Source of the DNA: Devosia sp. A16 | GTDB taxonomy: Bacteria > Pseudomonadota > Alphaproteobacteria > Rhizobiales > Devosiaceae | Length of the DNA: 64,000 bases | NCBI RefSeq assembly: GCF_001402915.1 | Contig: NZ_CP012945.1 | Span: 2,085,501 to 2,149,500 of the forward strand | Direction: 5' to 3' | In this document: positions 46,913 to 55,106 of the stretch, in pieces | Layout of the letters: every line of letters begins with the position of its first letter | How positions within the stretch are numbered: position 1 is the stretch's first letter | Position numbers and translations under genes: made by a program | The notes under the pieces: model-generated | Told to the model about the DNA's origin: nothing | Seen by the model: the letters and a program-made list of their open reading frames with translations, nothing else | Databases searched by the model: none

Positions 46913-46944
46913 CGCGCCTTGTGAGCTTGCCTGAGCCCCCGCGT

Positions 46945-48126
46945 TCAGGCGGCCTCGGTGCTCTGCCTGGACGGCACGAAAAGCACCGCCGCGCCCACGA
47001 GGCAGAGGGCGGCGCAGACCGAAAAGATCGACCAGTAGCCGAAGGCTTCGGCGAACAGGCCCGTCCCGAGGCCCGAAAGCAGGCCGCCGGCGCTCATGGT
47101 ATTGCCGAACAGCGCCGAAGCGACGCCAGCCCGGCCGGGCAGCAATTCCTGTACGTAAGCCATTCCGACGACGCTGAGGATGCCGATTCCCGCGGCGCGC
47201 AGGATCTGGCCCAGATAGAGCGACAGCAAGGTCGGCCAGAAGATTGCCATGATGAAGTAGCCTGCAAACAGCAGGAAGCCGAACGCCAGGAGGCCAGTGC
47301 TGGCCTTGCGCATCGGGCGAACGACGAACAACCCCATCACCACCACTTCGAGTGCCGCGCAGAGGCTGAACAGCAGTCCCACATCGGTCTCGCTGCCCAG
47401 TTCCCGGGCGACCACGATCGACATGGCGTTCGAGCCCATGAACATCGAGGTGTGAAAAGCCGTCATGGCAATAACCGCCGGCGCTGCGGCCAAGACCACG
47501 CCGGGCGTGATCCTTTGCCGCTCCTCGGTCGCGGCCGGCACCACCTTGATCCGGGACGTGAACACCACCACCAGCGCCAGCGCAGACAGCAGCGCCGCAC
47601 CCACAAAGACGCCGGTAAAGCTCCAGCCCGCCACCAGTGCCGCGCCGAGCGCCGGCCCGATGGCCCAGCTCAGCGATGAAGCCACCCTGAGGCTCGCCAT
47701 ACCGCGCGACACCGTTTCCCCGCCGACCCGATCGAGAAAGCCCTTGGCCATGGCGAACATCAGCGCAAACGAGGCCGAGCTCGGCCCGAACAGCGCGACG
47801 GCCACGGCGATCAACATCCAGCCCTGGGTGAGCACGGCGCACAGGCCGAAGGCGAGGACCTTGGCGCCCAGTGAAACGAACAGCGGCCAGAGCACCGGCC
47901 GCCTGTCATGCAGGTGCCCGAATACGGTGGTCACCGCAATGCCGGAGATCGCCGACAGCGTCAGGAAGGCGCTGAGCTCCAGCGGACTCATGCCGATCTT
48001 TTCGACCGCCAGCAGCGCCATGTAGCTGAACCCGACCGCTTCGGCGAGCACCGAGCAGAGGATCGCCAGCAGTGCCGGCGTGAACGATGGCACCTTGAAC
48101 AACGCAAGGCTGGAACTGAACGACAC
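46945..48126 (-). CDS. MFS exporter, sugar-efflux (SET)-like
   Basis: A 393-residue major-facilitator protein with 12 TM helices. The loop-2 motif is represented by GHLHDRRPVLWPLF. An RVASSLSWAIGPALGAALV helix and a GRAGVASALFGNTMSAGGLLSGLGTGL helix resemble the SetA/SetB sugar-efflux group. A GTG at 48126 is the only plausible start (MSFSSS). It converges on rlmN. Substrate is not known. Confidence 0.82.
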   Translation of the reverse strand: MSFSSSLALFKVPSFTPALLAILCSVLAEAVGFSYMALLAVEKIGMSPLELSAFLTLSAISGIAVTTVFGHLHDRRPVLWPLFVSLGAKVLAFGLCAVLTQGWMLIAVAVALFGPSSASFALMFAMAKGFLDRVGGETVSRGMASLRVASSLSWAIGPALGAALVAGWSFTGVFVGAALLSALALVVVFTSRIKVVPAATEERQRITPGVVLAAAPAVIAMTAFHTSMFMGSNAMSIVVARELGSETDVGLLFSLCAALEVVVMGLFVVRPMRKASTGLLAFGFLLFAGYFIMAIFWPTLLSLYLGQILRAAGIGILSVVGMAYVQELLPGRAGVASALFGNTMSAGGLLSGLGTGLFAEAFGYWSIFSVCAALCLVGAAVLFVPSRQSTEAA

Positions 48127-48284
48127 GGGAGAACCTCGTCACGCCACCGGCGTGAGTTGAAGGGCGAGACGGCGGAGTGTTACACCTAGCTGGCCCGCTC
48201 CGGCGCGGCAACCACGGCGCGGTGCCCTTCGGCACGTCTGATCCGGCCTCTGCTGGTGACGCCTCCCTTCATCGGAGACCGGCC

Positions 48285-48704
48285 ATGCCCATCCAGATCA
48301 GACGCATGCAACCCGGCAACGACCTCGACTTTGCCGAGATCGCGCCCGAGGTGTTCGACGAACCCATCCATCCCGAGCGGCTCGAGGCCTATCTGCGTGG
48401 GCCCGGCCACCTGATGCTGCTGGCCTTCGACGGCGGGCTGGTGGTCGGCCAATGCGCCGCGGTGGTCCACTATCACCCCGACAAGCCCACCGAACTCTAT
48501 ATCGACGAGGTCGGCACCGCCGCGACCCACCGCCGCCAGGGGATCGCCAGCCGCCTGGTCGAAGCGATGTTCGCCTGGGGCCGTGAACTGGGCTGCCGCG
48601 AGGCCTGGCTCGGCACCGAACTCGACAACCTCGAGGCCAACGGGCTCTACCTCAAGGTCGGCGGCAAGGGCGAAAAGATGGTGTACTACGAGTTCCAGCT
48701 CTAG
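48285..48704 (+). CDS. GNAT N-acetyltransferase, AAC(3)-I-like
   Basis: A 139-residue GNAT. IQIRRMQPGNDLDFAEIAPEVFDEP, HLMLLAFDGGLVVGQCAAV, ELYIDEVGTAATHRRQGIASRLVEAMFAW (acetyl-CoA loop RRQGIA) and LGCREAWLGTELDNLEANGLYLKVGG match the AAC(3)-I-related group. The last motif is typical of that family, but chromosomal members are often not resistance enzymes. GGAGACC precedes the ATG. Confidence 0.85.
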   Translation: MPIQIRRMQPGNDLDFAEIAPEVFDEPIHPERLEAYLRGPGHLMLLAFDGGLVVGQCAAVVHYHPDKPTELYIDEVGTAATHRRQGIASRLVEAMFAWGRELGCREAWLGTELDNLEANGLYLKVGGKGEKMVYYEFQL

Positions 48705-48734
48705 GTGGGGAACGACTTCCGCCGGTGCGGGCTG

Positions 48735-48838
48735 ACCCCCACCCTTAATCCCTCCCCGCAAGGGGGAGGGAGACGCAGACTGAGAGGCCAGTGTTATGGT
48801 CTCCCTCCCCCTTGCGGGGAGGGGACAGGGGTGGGGGG
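48735..48838. repeat. Palindromic intergenic repeat, copy 8 (CCCCCACCC type, intact)
   Basis: CCCCCACCCTTAATCCCTCCCC with GCAAGGGGGAGGGAGACGC on the left, and GTCTCCCTCCCCCTTGCGGGG with AGGGGACAGGGGTGGGGG on the right. It fills the gap between convergent genes. It is the uninterrupted relative of the copy at 27944-28150. Confidence 0.85.
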
Positions 48839-48864
48839 CGGCTCCCACCGGATCCGCAATGGCG

Positions 48865-49716
48865 CTACTCCTCGCCGCGCAACCACTCCAGCTTGTGCCG
48901 GCCCTGGCCGGGATCGCCCAGGAGCTGCGCCAGCGCCGGCAGCAGCACGCGCAGCTCTCCCTCGAGCGTGAATGGCGGGTTGACGAGGATCATCCCCGAG
49001 CCGTGCAGCCGCGGCGGGTTCGAGGCCGGCCGGACGCTGAGCTCGGCCCGGAGCATCTTGGGGATGCCGGTATCGCGCAAAGCCGAGATGAAATCGTGCA
49101 CCGCGCGGGTGTCCTTCAGCGGATACCACAGCGCATAGACGCCGGTGGCGAATTTGCCATGCGCCTTCACCAGGCCGTCGACCAGCCGCTCGAACTCGCC
49201 GCGCTCCTCAAACGGCGGATCGACCAGCACCAGGCCGCGCTTCTCCTTGGGCGGCACATGGGCGTTCAGCGACAGCCAGCCATCGAGGTGGATCACCCGC
49301 ACCTGCACGTCGCCCTCGAACAGCGTGCCCAGGCGCTTGGCATATTCGGGATGCAGCTCCAGCGCCGAGAGGCGATCCTGCGGCCGGAACAGTTTTCGCA
49401 CCAGGAGGGGCGAACCCGGATAGGTTTCGAGCTTTTCGCCGGGGTTCAGCTCGGCAATCACCTTGAGATAAGGCTCGGCCAGCGCCTGCGCCTTCTGTGG
49501 CAGCCCGCCCTGCAACAGCTTGCCGATGCCGTCCACCCATTCCGGCGAACGCTTCGCAATCTCCCCGGTGAGATCGTACTTGCCGATCCCGGCATGGGTA
49601 TCGATCACCCGGAACGCTGCGTCTTTCTTCTTGAGGTACTCGACCAGCCGGGTGACGATCAGATGCTTCATCACGTCGGCGAAGTTTCCGGCGTGGAAGG
49701 CGTGAGAGTAGTTCAT
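48865..49716 (-). CDS. rlmJ: 23S rRNA (adenine-2030-N6)-methyltransferase RlmJ
   Basis: A 283-residue protein with the diagnostic N-terminus MNYSHAFHAGNFADVMKH. RVIDTHAGIGKYDL (SAM motif), GLVLVDPPFEERGEF (the DPPF catalytic motif) and MLRAELSVRP follow. It methylates A2030 of 23S rRNA. The ATG at 49716 is 17 nt after the LysE-family gene stop, so the two are likely cotranscribed. Confidence 0.95.
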   Translation of the reverse strand: MNYSHAFHAGNFADVMKHLIVTRLVEYLKKKDAAFRVIDTHAGIGKYDLTGEIAKRSPEWVDGIGKLLQGGLPQKAQALAEPYLKVIAELNPGEKLETYPGSPLLVRKLFRPQDRLSALELHPEYAKRLGTLFEGDVQVRVIHLDGWLSLNAHVPPKEKRGLVLVDPPFEERGEFERLVDGLVKAHGKFATGVYALWYPLKDTRAVHDFISALRDTGIPKMLRAELSVRPASNPPRLHGSGMILVNPPFTLEGELRVLLPALAQLLGDPGQGRHKLEWLRGEE

Positions 49717-49733
49717 GCGGAACGCTTCATTTG

Positions 49734-50381
49734 TTAGTGCCGCGCCTGAGCGGTGAGGATGGTGGCGGCGAAGGCGGTGAAGATCGCGGCAAAGCTCCAG
49801 TTGAGCGCCCGCTCGACCCATTTCGAACGCCGGAACGCGGCGGCCAGCTTTTCGGCCGCGAAGACGATCAGGAAACCCAGCGGGATCGACAGCACCACGA
49901 ACTGCGCCCCGAGGAACAACAGTTTTCCGGCCGCCGCCGGGTCATGCGCTTCGACGAATTGCGGCAGGAACGTCACGAAGAACAGGACCACCTTGGGGTT
50001 GAGGAGGTTGATGCCAAGGCCGGTGGCAAAGCTCTGCCAAAGCGTCGGGGGCCGTTTCGCCGCCTCGGCGAGCCGCAGCCCGCCACCATGCATGATGGCC
50101 TGCCAGGCCAGCCAGATCAGGTAGACGGCACCGGCGATCTTCAGGGCCATGAACAGCGGCGGCGCGGCGAGGATCAGCACCGAGATGCCGAACGCCACCA
50201 GCGTGGTGTGCACCATGATGCCGGTCATCGCCCCGAACATCGCCGCCAGTCCATGCGCCCGCCCATAGTTGATGGCGCGGCTCATCTGCAGCGCCATGTC
50301 TGGCCCGGGCGTGATCATCAGCACGAAGGTCGCGACGGCAAAGCCGAGGATCACCGGCAGGTCGGGGACGAAGCTTGGCAT
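49734..50381 (-). CDS. LysE/RhtB family amino-acid exporter
   Basis: A 215-residue protein with six TM helices. The family signature is ATFVLMITPGPDMALQMSRAINYGRAHGLAAMFGAMTG, seen as shorter blocks at the N-terminus. INLLNPKVVLFFVTFLPQFV lies in the middle helix. These proteins export basic or hydroxy amino acids and related compounds. The start ATG at 50381 (MPSFVPD) fits the family; upstream frame is not coding. It precedes rlmJ in the same orientation. Confidence 0.9.
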   Translation of the reverse strand: MPSFVPDLPVILGFAVATFVLMITPGPDMALQMSRAINYGRAHGLAAMFGAMTGIMVHTTLVAFGISVLILAAPPLFMALKIAGAVYLIWLAWQAIMHGGGLRLAEAAKRPPTLWQSFATGLGINLLNPKVVLFFVTFLPQFVEAHDPAAAGKLLFLGAQFVVLSIPLGFLIVFAAEKLAAAFRRSKWVERALNWSFAAIFTAFAATILTAQARH

Positions 50382-50466
50382 GGCGCGGCACCGTTTGGGT
50401 TCAATCCGTCTTTGACACGGTGCCGAGCCGCTTGCCAGCCCCATCCTCGGCGCGCCACAACGGGGC

Positions 50467-50955
50467 ATGTCCAACTCGCTGATTTTCCCGATCGACGCCG
50501 ACGCCCTGCCGCGGGTTGCCGATCTCGCCTGGCGCATCTGGCCCGAGGCCTTTGCCGGCATCCTGCCGGCCGACCGCATTCCGGGCATGCTGGCCGAGAT
50601 CTACGCGCTGGAGACCCTCGAGGCCGACATCGCCGAACGCGGCCACCAGTACTGGCTGGCGACCCATGTGGGTCGCGATGTCGGCTACGCCTCGGCCTAT
50701 CGCGCCGATGGCCGGGTCTGGATCAAGAAACTCTACCTGCTCGCCGAAACCCGCGGCCTCGGCCTCGGCAAGGCGCTGATCGCGGCGGCCCGCGCCCATT
50801 TCGGCGCCGAGCTGCCGGTGGCGCTCTATGTCAACGACGGCAACGCCGCCGCCATCGCCTTCTACCGCGCGCAGGGGTTCGAAGTTGAAAAGCACGTCCC
50901 GGTGCAGATGGGGCCCTACCAGTTCACCGATTACGTGATGGTGAAGCCGGCGTGA
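50467..50955 (+). CDS. GNAT family N-acetyltransferase
   Basis: A 162-residue GNAT with the pattern ADLAWRIWPEAFAGILPADRIPGML at the N-terminus. VGRDVGYASAYRADGRVWIKKLYLL, ETRGLGLGKALIAAARAHF (acetyl-CoA loop) and LYVNDGNAAAIAFYRAQGFEVEK follow. It is intact and canonical. Substrate is unknown. It is divergent from the LysE gene. Confidence 0.87.
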   Translation: MSNSLIFPIDADALPRVADLAWRIWPEAFAGILPADRIPGMLAEIYALETLEADIAERGHQYWLATHVGRDVGYASAYRADGRVWIKKLYLLAETRGLGLGKALIAAARAHFGAELPVALYVNDGNAAAIAFYRAQGFEVEKHVPVQMGPYQFTDYVMVKPA

Positions 50956-51206
50956 GCCAACCGCTGCATCGGTGCCGCCGGAAGACTTCAGCCCCCTGAG
51001 GTTCAAGCTTGCCAGCAGCCGCGCTCTCGCACGTAGGTAGATGCGTATTATCGCGTGCCTGACCGCTAGGCCTTTCTTGCCGGTCGACGCGCCTGCTCCC
51101 GGTTGATTTGCGCACTAACGCCTAGCCGGCAGCAATATTTAGCATTCATTAACCATGAAATACTGACACTTCAGGGCAAGTTCATCGCGTACCTGGAGTA
51201 AAAGTC

Positions 51207-51683
51207 ATGCGTGTACTGTTCGTCGCGACCACCCTCTGCCTGTTGGCCGGCAGCATGCCCGCCATGGCAGTCAACGTGGATTTCTCCGGCACCGTGGTTG
51301 CCGGCTGCACGCTGAGCGCCAGCACCAACGGCACCCTCGGGCTCAACTACACCAGCGGCACGACCCTGGGTTCGGAAGAGGCCGGCGGCGCGCCTGGCAG
51401 CATCACCATCCTGTCGATCGGGGCGACGACGCTCACCGTCGGAGCCCCGACCCGCACCAATCAGCCAGCCGGATATGTTTCCGCCGGCGAGGCCATCGAA
51501 GTGCGCTACCAGGGGGCCAGCGGATTGTCGTCCGTCAGCCAGGCCTATACCACCAGCCAGACCACACGGTCGCTCGGCACCATCGCCGCCTCGGTGCTGA
51601 CCATCCACAACCGCATCACCAATCCCAACGGCTTCCCCGATGGAGCCTATACCACCCGGACGGTCGTCACATGCGCGCCGTGA
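51207..51683 (+). CDS. Small secreted pilin-like protein A of a four-gene cluster
   Basis: A 158-residue exported protein: signal peptide (VATTLCLLAGSMPAMA), then a Ser/Thr/Gly-rich all-beta domain starting VDFSGTVVAGCTLS and ending GFPDGAYTTRTVVTCAP. One Cys near each end could form the disulfide typical of pilin or spore-coat-U-like Ig folds. I do not recognise an exact family. The SD is CTGGAG. Its last codons overlap the start of the next gene by 13 nt. The 250 bp upstream contain no gene; I see no clear promoter. Confidence 0.75.
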   Translation: MRVLFVATTLCLLAGSMPAMAVNVDFSGTVVAGCTLSASTNGTLGLNYTSGTTLGSEEAGGAPGSITILSIGATTLTVGAPTRTNQPAGYVSAGEAIEVRYQGASGLSSVSQAYTTSQTTRSLGTIAASVLTIHNRITNPNGFPDGAYTTRTVVTCAP

Positions 51684-52138
51684 TCCACGCCAGTGCGGGC
51701 ATCGTGATGCTTGCGGCGCTGGCGGCGCCGTTACCGGCGCTCGCCTGCACGCTCAACGTGGTATCTTCCGGCACGCTCAGGAACTCGCTCGACAACACGG
51801 TTCTCGGCTCGCAGGTCAACGGCAACACCCCCGCAACCGTCAATATCCTGCTCAGCCTGCTGGAGGGACCGACCATAACGGTCGACCCTCCCACCCTCGT
51901 CCAGTCGCCCGGCGGCTACAATGCCGGCCTCGAAACCCGCGCCGTTTCCTACACCGCCGCAGGCCTCGGGCTCTTCCCCGGCGCCAGCCAGCCTTACACC
52001 AGCTCGAGCACCAGCTTCAGCACCGGGGTCCTCGGCGCCGTCACGCTCACCATGACGCTGCACAACCGCGTCAGCAACGCCAGCGGCTTCCCACCCGGCA
52101 CCTACACCACGAGGACCATCGTCACATGCCATCCCTGA
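51671..52138 (+). CDS. Small secreted pilin-like protein B (paralogue of A)
   Basis: A 155-residue exported protein (signal peptide to LPALA). The mature domain starts CTLNVVSSGTL and ends SGFPPGTYTTRTIVTCHP. The C-terminal 18 residues match protein A at 12 or more positions, and both share a tandem Ser/Thr-rich beta pattern, so the genes arose by duplication. Each has one Cys near the start and one third from the end. The start lies inside the last codons of gene A, so translation is coupled. Confidence 0.75.
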   Translation: MRAVIHASAGIVMLAALAAPLPALACTLNVVSSGTLRNSLDNTVLGSQVNGNTPATVNILLSLLEGPTITVDPPTLVQSPGGYNAGLETRAVSYTAAGLGLFPGASQPYTSSSTSFSTGVLGAVTLTMTLHNRVSNASGFPPGTYTTRTIVTCHP

Positions 52139-52536
52139 AACTTGTCATCGCACCGCTGATCGCCGTGGTCGGCCTTGCAGTTGCGTCACCGGTGCTGGCC
52201 CAATCCCTGTCGCCGCTGGAAAAGTCGGGCCTGACCCCCTCCGACAAGAAGGCCTTTCGTCTTCAGGTGGGCAATCCCTACGACCACAAGATGACGTTCG
52301 TGCTGGTCCCCCTTAAGCCGGACTACCAGACGCCGATCGACGGCGTCGTCGTCAAACCGGCCAAGCTCACCATGGCGCCCGGCTTCACCCGTCCGGTGAT
52401 CGTCACCTTCGATATCGACCCAACCAAGAAGGAGCGGACAATTGCGCTCTGTGTCATGCCTGCCGCGCTCGATGGCCCGATTCTGCCGCGTGTTTGTGGT
52501 CGCTACACTGGCCGCATGGCCGGCGCTGGCGGCTGA
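52126..52536 (+). CDS. Small secreted Ig-like (PapD chaperone N-domain-like) protein
   Basis: A 136-residue exported protein with a signal peptide ending SPVLAQS. The mature part reads like one Ig-like domain: FRLQVGNPYDHKMTFVLVPL, VVKPAKLTMAPGFTRPVIVTFDI and KERTIALCVMP, with two cysteines (LCVMP and RVCGRY). The pattern of a conserved Np-x-f, P-x-x-l-x-l-x-p-G, then R-x-v-x-v resembles the N-terminal domain of fimbrial chaperones, but the second domain is absent. That assignment is tentative. Its start again overlaps the preceding stop by 13 nt. Confidence 0.7.
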   Translation: MPSLKLVIAPLIAVVGLAVASPVLAQSLSPLEKSGLTPSDKKAFRLQVGNPYDHKMTFVLVPLKPDYQTPIDGVVVKPAKLTMAPGFTRPVIVTFDIDPTKKERTIALCVMPAALDGPILPRVCGRYTGRMAGAGG

Positions 52537-52864
52537 CGGGCTGATGCTGCCGCCCCCGCCGGTTGGCCCTGGCGGCGAGGATTCCATCACCACATCCGAA
52601 GGCGTGCGCTGCAGCCAGTCGATCAATTCGTCGGGCGGCTATCTCGATCTCGGCATTGCCGGCGGCGACCTCTCGAGCGCCTACAATAACGACTCCGGCT
52701 ATCCCGACAGCAACAACGATGGCCGCCAGAGCGCCGTCGGCTACGCCCGCGTCATCATTCCGCTCGGCGAAGCCCCGACCCGGCTCAATTGCGCGCGGCT
52801 CTACGAACTCGAAATCCAGAAGCTCAAAGCCGAAATAGAGATGCTCAAGGTCGGCCTCGAATAG
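52472..52864 (+). CDS. Small secreted protein with C-terminal coiled coil
   Basis: A 130-residue exported protein from the ATG at 52472 (signal peptide FCRVFVVATLAAWPALAAD); a TTG 30 nt earlier is also in frame. The mature part has a Pro-rich start (LMLPPPPVGPGG), a Gly/Ser/Asn-rich segment (YNNDSGYPDSNNDG), a VGYARVIIPLGE beta strand and an amphipathic helix LYELEIQKLKAEIEMLKVGLE at the end. Two cysteines flank the middle. I do not recognise the family. It overlaps the Ig-like gene by 65 nt in another frame and ends the cluster. Confidence 0.68.
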   Translation: MARFCRVFVVATLAAWPALAADGLMLPPPPVGPGGEDSITTSEGVRCSQSINSSGGYLDLGIAGGDLSSAYNNDSGYPDSNNDGRQSAVGYARVIIPLGEAPTRLNCARLYELEIQKLKAEIEMLKVGLE

Positions 52865-52947
52865 TAGGCGCCCCGCTTAAAACCATGTTAACTGCCGTTC
52901 GCTAGCGTTCGCGGTTGGTTGTGGGGATTTGAGGGGCCTGACCAGAA

Positions 52948-55077
52948 GTGACGGCGCTGTCAGCTGATTCCGCGAAAAAGGCCGCCGATGCTTTGCTGCT
53001 CGATGCAGCGCTGCAATCGGTTCCCTACGGCTTCTGCGTCTGGTCGCCCGAGTTCCGGCTGGTGATGTTCAACCAGCATTATCTCGACATTTACGGCTTT
53101 TCGGCGCGGCGCGTGCGCAAGGGCATGACGCTGGAAGCGGTGGTGAAACTCTCGGCCGAGATGGGCAACCATCCCGACCAATCGCCCGCCGAGTTCCTCG
53201 CCGGCTACAAGGCCGAGCTGCTCGCCAATCGCGGCGGCGCTCGCTCCAAGGTGCGCGAGCGCGTTGCCGGCGATCGCTGGCTGGAGACCGCCCACGTCTA
53301 TTCGCCGGGGCTGGGCTGGGTCGTCACCCACGAGGATGTCACCGAGGAGATCGCCTCCTCCGAGATCATCCAGAAGCGCAAGCGCGAGCTGGAACGCCAG
53401 AACATCCGGCTCGACGCGGCGGTCAACAACATCTCGCAGGGCCTGTGCATGTACGACCCCAAGGGTCGCCTGGTGATCTGCAACCAGCCCTACCAGCGCA
53501 TCTACAACCTGCCCGAGCAGCTATTGCGCCCCGGCACGCAGCTCGACGATATCCTCGGCCACCTGTTCGACGAAGGCATGCAGGCCGGCGCCAATCGCGA
53601 GGACTATATCCGCTGGCGCCGCGACGTGATTGCCCGCGGCGAGTACGGCAAGAACATCCACGAGCTCAACGGCCGCACCATCATGATGCAGCACCATCCG
53701 ATGAAGGACGGCGGCTGGGTCACCACACACGAGGACATCACCGAGCAGCGCCAGCAGGAAGAGCGGATCCGCCACCTCGCCCGGCATGACGCGCTGACCC
53801 AGTTGCCCAACCGGGTGCAGTTCCTCGAGGAGATGGCGGCGGCCGAACCCGGCCTCAGCCGCGGCGAGCACATCGCCGTGCTCTGTATCGACCTCGATCA
53901 CTTCAAGGCGGTCAACGACACGCTCGGCCACTCGCTCGGCGACAAGCTGCTGCAGCAGGTATCGGCGCGCCTGTGGGGCGCCACCCGCGAGAGCGACCTG
54001 CTGGCCCGCCTCGGCGGCGACGAGTTCGCCCTGCTGCTGCGCACCACCGACACGGCGGCCGAAGCCGCCGCCATTGCCGAGCGCATCGTCAAGGCGATGG
54101 CCAACCCGTTCAGCATCGACGGCCACCAGCTGGTCATCGGCGCCTCGGTCGGCATCGCCATGGCGCCGCAGGATGGCGAGACCTCGGAAATCCTGATGAA
54201 GAACGCCGACCTGGCGCTCTACAAGGCCAAGAACGAGGGCCGCTCGACCTATCACTTCTTCGAGCCGGGCATGGACGCGGCGATCCAGAAGCGCCGCACC
54301 ATCGAAGCCGGCCTCCGCCTGGCCCTGGCCAAGGGCGAGCTGCGGCTGATGTTCCAGCCCCTGGTCGGCCTCAAGGAAAACCGCATCACCTGCCTCGAGG
54401 CGCTGCTGCGCTGGGATGCACCCGACCGCGGCACCATCTCGCCGGCCGAATTCATCCCCATCGCCGAGGAGACCGGCCTGATCGTCCAGATCGGCGAGTG
54501 GGTGCTGCGTGAAGCCTGCCGCACCGCCATGAGCTGGCCGAACGATGTGCGGGTGGCGGTGAACCTGTCCCCGGTGCAGTTCAAGAACAAGCGGCTCTAC
54601 GAAACGGTCGAGGCGGCGCTCAGGGATTCGGGGCTGCCGCCGACCCGGCTGGAACTCGAGATCACCGAGTCGCTGCTGCTGTCGGACAATGAACCGACAC
54701 TGAGGACGCTGCACCAGCTGCGCGCACTCGGGGTCAGGATCTCGATGGACGATTTCGGCACCGGCTACTCGTCGCTGAGCTACCTGCGCAGCTTCCCCTT
54801 CGACAAGATCAAGATCGACCGCTCCTTCATGCGCGACCTCAAGTCGAAGGGCGACAGCATCGCCATCATCAAGGCGGTGATCGGGCTGGGCCAATCGCTG
54901 GGCATGTCGACCACCGCCGAGGGGATCGAGACCGAAGAGCAGCTGAGCGCAGTGCGTGACCAGGGCTGCAACGAGGTGCAGGGCTTTCTGTTCTCGCCGC
55001 CGGTCGGCGCGCAGGCGGTCACCGAGATGCTGGCCGAGGAAGGCCGGCAGCGCCCGCGGCTGCGCCGCGCCTCCTGA
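52948..55077 (+). CDS. PAS-PAS-GGDEF-EAL c-di-GMP signalling protein
   Basis: A 709-residue cytoplasmic protein: two PAS_7-type sensor domains (PYGFCVWSPEFRLVMFN near 27-43 and ISQGLCMYDPKGRLVICN near 160-177), a GGDEF domain from about 280 with an intact RLGGDEF (about 354), and an EAL domain from about 450 with EALLRW (about 484), DDFGTGYSSLSYL and a C-terminal ETEEQL. Both catalytic motifs are present, so it could make and degrade c-di-GMP. The start is GTG at 52948 after GGGGCC. There is no TM segment. Confidence 0.93.
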   Translation: MTALSADSAKKAADALLLDAALQSVPYGFCVWSPEFRLVMFNQHYLDIYGFSARRVRKGMTLEAVVKLSAEMGNHPDQSPAEFLAGYKAELLANRGGARSKVRERVAGDRWLETAHVYSPGLGWVVTHEDVTEEIASSEIIQKRKRELERQNIRLDAAVNNISQGLCMYDPKGRLVICNQPYQRIYNLPEQLLRPGTQLDDILGHLFDEGMQAGANREDYIRWRRDVIARGEYGKNIHELNGRTIMMQHHPMKDGGWVTTHEDITEQRQQEERIRHLARHDALTQLPNRVQFLEEMAAAEPGLSRGEHIAVLCIDLDHFKAVNDTLGHSLGDKLLQQVSARLWGATRESDLLARLGGDEFALLLRTTDTAAEAAAIAERIVKAMANPFSIDGHQLVIGASVGIAMAPQDGETSEILMKNADLALYKAKNEGRSTYHFFEPGMDAAIQKRRTIEAGLRLALAKGELRLMFQPLVGLKENRITCLEALLRWDAPDRGTISPAEFIPIAEETGLIVQIGEWVLREACRTAMSWPNDVRVAVNLSPVQFKNKRLYETVEAALRDSGLPPTRLELEITESLLLSDNEPTLRTLHQLRALGVRISMDDFGTGYSSLSYLRSFPFDKIKIDRSFMRDLKSKGDSIAIIKAVIGLGQSLGMSTTAEGIETEEQLSAVRDQGCNEVQGFLFSPPVGAQAVTEMLAEEGRQRPRLRRAS

Positions 55078-55106
55078 GTTTCTTGCGGGGACGTCAAGGG
55101 CGGCGG

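Noticed and set aside
51207-52864. A classical chaperone-usher or Csu pilus operon
   Set aside because: No usher-sized gene is present and the chaperone-like protein has only one domain, so the known system name would be unsupported.
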